A DNA stretch of 8,307 nt, from contig DIHJ01000022.1 of assembly GCA_002420105.1 (NCBI GenBank), positions 44,665 to 52,971 of the forward strand. The letters run 5' to 3'. The translations under genes were made by a program, and so were the position numbers. The notes below the pieces were generated by a model. It was not told the DNA's origin. It saw nothing but the letters and a program-made list of their open reading frames with translations, and searched no databases. Shown in pieces: positions 6,861-8,307 of this stretch. The DNA comes from Nitrospira sp. UBA5699. Lineage in GTDB: Bacteria > Nitrospirota > Nitrospiria > Nitrospirales > Nitrospiraceae. The stretch's first letter is position 1. Each line of letters begins with the position of its first letter.

Positions 6861-7715
6861 ATGGACATCAATGCACAGACCCGGTTTTGTGGCGTCATCG
6901 GCAATCCCGTCGAGCATTCCCTCTCGCCCGCCATCCACAATGCCGCGTTTCAGAAGCTGGAACTCAACTTCGTATATCTGGCCTGGCGGGTTGAACATAT
7001 CGCCGACGCGATCAGGGGGCTCCGCGCCCTGGGAAACTTCCGCGGCGCGAGCGTGACGATTCCTCACAAAGTCGCCGCCGTGCCGTTGCTGGACGAAGTG
7101 GAGCCCACGGCCCGTCACATCGGGGCGATCAACACCATCGTCTTCGACGGCGGAAAAATGTCGGGCTATAACACGGATGCGACGGGAGCGTTACGGGCGC
7201 TTCGGGAGGGCGGCGCGCGTTTAAGCGGACAGCGGGTGGTGATGCTGGGATCCGGCGGAGCCGCGCGCGCCATTGCCTTCGCGCTCGCGACCGAAGGTGC
7301 CGTCGAGCGGCTGGATCTGCTCGGAATCGATGACAATGAGCGGAAAGCCCTGGCCGGCGATCTGGCCTCGAAGACGGCCATGGCCGTGCACGACACGCAG
7401 CTGAATGAGGACTCCCTGAAAAAGGTGCTGCCCGAATCCAGCGTCTTGATCCACTGCACGCCGATCGGCATGTCGCCCAAGGTTCAGGATAGCTGCGTGC
7501 CGTCGTCGTTGCTTCATCCGGGGCTCACCGTGATGGACATCGTGTACAATCCGCGCGAAACCCGGCTGCTGAAAGAGGCTGCAGCGGCAGGCTGCAGGAC
7601 GATCCCCGGTTTGGAGATGTTCCTCCATCAAGCCGCCGCGCAATTTGAGCTGTGGACGAACCGGCCCGCTCCGACCGCTGTCATGCGCGCCGTCCTCGAA
7701 TCGCGTTTCTCATGA
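6861..7715 (+). CDS. aroE: Shikimate dehydrogenase
   Basis: AroE reduces 3-dehydroshikimate to shikimate, the fourth step of chorismate synthesis, in the cytoplasm. The 284 residues show the substrate domain with SLSP (20-23), catalytic Lys70 in TIPHK, Asn91 in AINT and Asp106 in NTD, then the cofactor domain with GSGGAARA (130-137), CTPIGM (199-204), YNPRET (229-234) and the late substrate Gln257 in FLHQAA. The usual NADP-binding loop Asn-Arg-Thr after the second strand is replaced by Gly-Ile-Asp-Asp (155-158), so NADP preference should not be assumed. The ATG at 6861 is 23 bases after the SDR stop; a GGAG (6843-6846) lies 14 bases away, a weak arrangement. It overlaps aroK by 4 bases, giving consecutive pathway enzymes from one transcript. 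Confidence 0.95.
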   Translation: MDINAQTRFCGVIGNPVEHSLSPAIHNAAFQKLELNFVYLAWRVEHIADAIRGLRALGNFRGASVTIPHKVAAVPLLDEVEPTARHIGAINTIVFDGGKMSGYNTDATGALRALREGGARLSGQRVVMLGSGGAARAIAFALATEGAVERLDLLGIDDNERKALAGDLASKTAMAVHDTQLNEDSLKKVLPESSVLIHCTPIGMSPKVQDSCVPSSLLHPGLTVMDIVYNPRETRLLKEAAAAGCRTIPGLEMFLHQAAAQFELWTNRPAPTAVMRAVLESRFS

Positions 7716-8230
7716 ACATCGTCCTCATCGGGTATCGCGGAACGGGGAAGAGCACGGTGGGAAAAGTGCTGGCTGCGCGCCTGGGCCGTGCGCTCGTTTC
7801 CACCGACCAAGAGATCGTGAAACGGGCGGGACGGTCAATTCCCGAGATCGTGAAGGCGCACGGGTGGGAGCATTTTCGCGATCTGGAGTCGGATGTCTGC
7901 CGGGATGTGGCCGGCCGCGACAATCTGGTGATCGATACCGGCGGCGGGGCGATCCTCCGTCAGCAGAACGTCGACGTGCTCAGGCAGAATGGGATGCTGT
8001 TCTGGCTCACCGCGTCCGTTGACACCATTTCGAGGCGAATCGGGGGCGATACGCAACGGCCTTCGTTGACGGGGACGAAATCATTCGTGGAAGAAATTCA
8101 GGACGTCTTGCGGGAACGCACCCCGAAGTATCAGGCCGCGGCGGACCATATCCTTCCCACCGATGGGCAACCCATCAATCAGTTGGTCGAGCAGATCATC
8201 CGTTCGTGTGAACGCGGCGGCAGCCGGTAA
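7712..8230 (+). CDS. aroK: Shikimate kinase
   Basis: AroK phosphorylates shikimate at O3 with ATP, the step right after AroE. The 172 residues are the normal family length. Visible are the Walker A loop GYRGTGKST (7-15), Asp32 in STDQEI (shikimate binding), Arg56 in FRDLE, the GGG of DTGGGAI (77-79), the lid Arg116 in TQRPSL and Arg136 in RERTPKY, matching the substrate arginines of the family. The usual Asp-x-Asp at 30-32 reads Ser-Thr-Asp, losing the first, Mg-associated, Asp. The start at 7712 overlaps the aroE stop (ATGA) and begins right at the first beta strand. The frame opens 20 codons earlier (7652), but that part lies inside aroE and is family-unlike. Confidence 0.95.
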   Translation: MNIVLIGYRGTGKSTVGKVLAARLGRALVSTDQEIVKRAGRSIPEIVKAHGWEHFRDLESDVCRDVAGRDNLVIDTGGGAILRQQNVDVLRQNGMLFWLTASVDTISRRIGGDTQRPSLTGTKSFVEEIQDVLRERTPKYQAAADHILPTDGQPINQLVEQIIRSCERGGSR

Positions 8231-8248
8231 GCGATCCCGCCATCGTCC

Positions 8249-8279
8249 TTGACAAGCTTGCTCGCGAAGTGCTTGAAAT
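8249..8279 (+). promoter_or_regulatory. Possible promoter of the downstream tRNA gene
   Basis: A perfect TTGACA (8249-8254) lies 18 bases after the aroK stop and 33 bases before the tRNA. The best -10 match at the right distance is TGAAAT (8274-8279, four of six) with a long 19-base spacer. Transcription would begin near 8286, just before the tRNA 5' end at 8288. The -35 box is convincing and the -10 is weak. No terminator hairpin separates aroK from the tRNA, so read-through is also possible. Confidence 0.5.
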
Positions 8280-8287
8280 GGTTACGT

Positions 8288-8307
8288 GCGCCCGTAGCTC
8301 AGTTGGA
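8288..8307 (+). tRNA. tRNA 5' part, probably tRNA-Arg (truncated by window end)
   Basis: The last 20 bases match a tRNA 5' end: a seven-base acceptor strand GCGCCCG (8288-8294), T8-A9, then the D-arm GCTC-AGTTGGA. The acceptor plus D-arm beginning resembles bacterial tRNA-Arg such as E. coli tRNA-Arg(CCG). The anticodon and 3' half are outside the window, so the amino acid is inferred from the acceptor sequence only. Confidence 0.8.

Noticed and set aside
7652..7711. Longer N-terminus for shikimate kinase starting at 7652
   Set aside because: The added 20 residues lie within aroE and are not family-like. ATG 7712 overlaps the aroE stop and opens directly on the first beta strand.

Overview
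The window is a GC-rich, gene-dense stretch of bacterial chromosome carrying conserved housekeeping genes. Protein style and gene content suggest a Nitrospira-like member of the Nitrospirota. That placement is inference from resemblance; no marker gene proves it. I found no insertion sequence, CRISPR array, phage gene or toxin-antitoxin pair.

Layout: two gene sets point away from a 452-base non-coding region (4758-5209). The leftward set (minus strand) runs, in transcription order: an RpoD-family sigma factor (4757-3501), an exported HtrA/Deg-type serine protease (3411-2338), lipoate-pathway octanoyltransferase lipB (2341-1553), a glutamate dehydrogenase (1528-263), and a small two-helix membrane protein cut by the window edge (210-1). 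The rightward set (plus strand) runs: tRNA m1A58 methyltransferase trmI (5210-6079), a short-chain dehydrogenase (6076-6837), shikimate dehydrogenase aroE (6861-7715), shikimate kinase aroK (7712-8230), and the first 20 bases of a tRNA, probably tRNA-Arg (8288 to window end).

Tight packing suggests co-transcription. There are 4-base stop/start overlaps at htrA/lipB, trmI/SDR and aroE/aroK, and gaps of 23-52 bases elsewhere, apart from 89 bases between the sigma gene and the protease. The rightward set combines one RNA-modification enzyme with two steps of aromatic amino acid synthesis. The leftward set places a transcription factor ahead of envelope protein quality control, protein lipoylation and nitrogen assimilation.

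The points most worth a second look are: a textbook sigma-70 promoter so close to the trmI start codon that the mRNA should be leaderless; a sigma factor with an unusual helical insert of about 90 residues between regions 1.2 and 2, followed by a protease gene; non-canonical residues at the AroE cofactor loop and the AroK Mg-site motif; and several inverted repeats in the central non-coding region. I see no convincing new multi-gene system.
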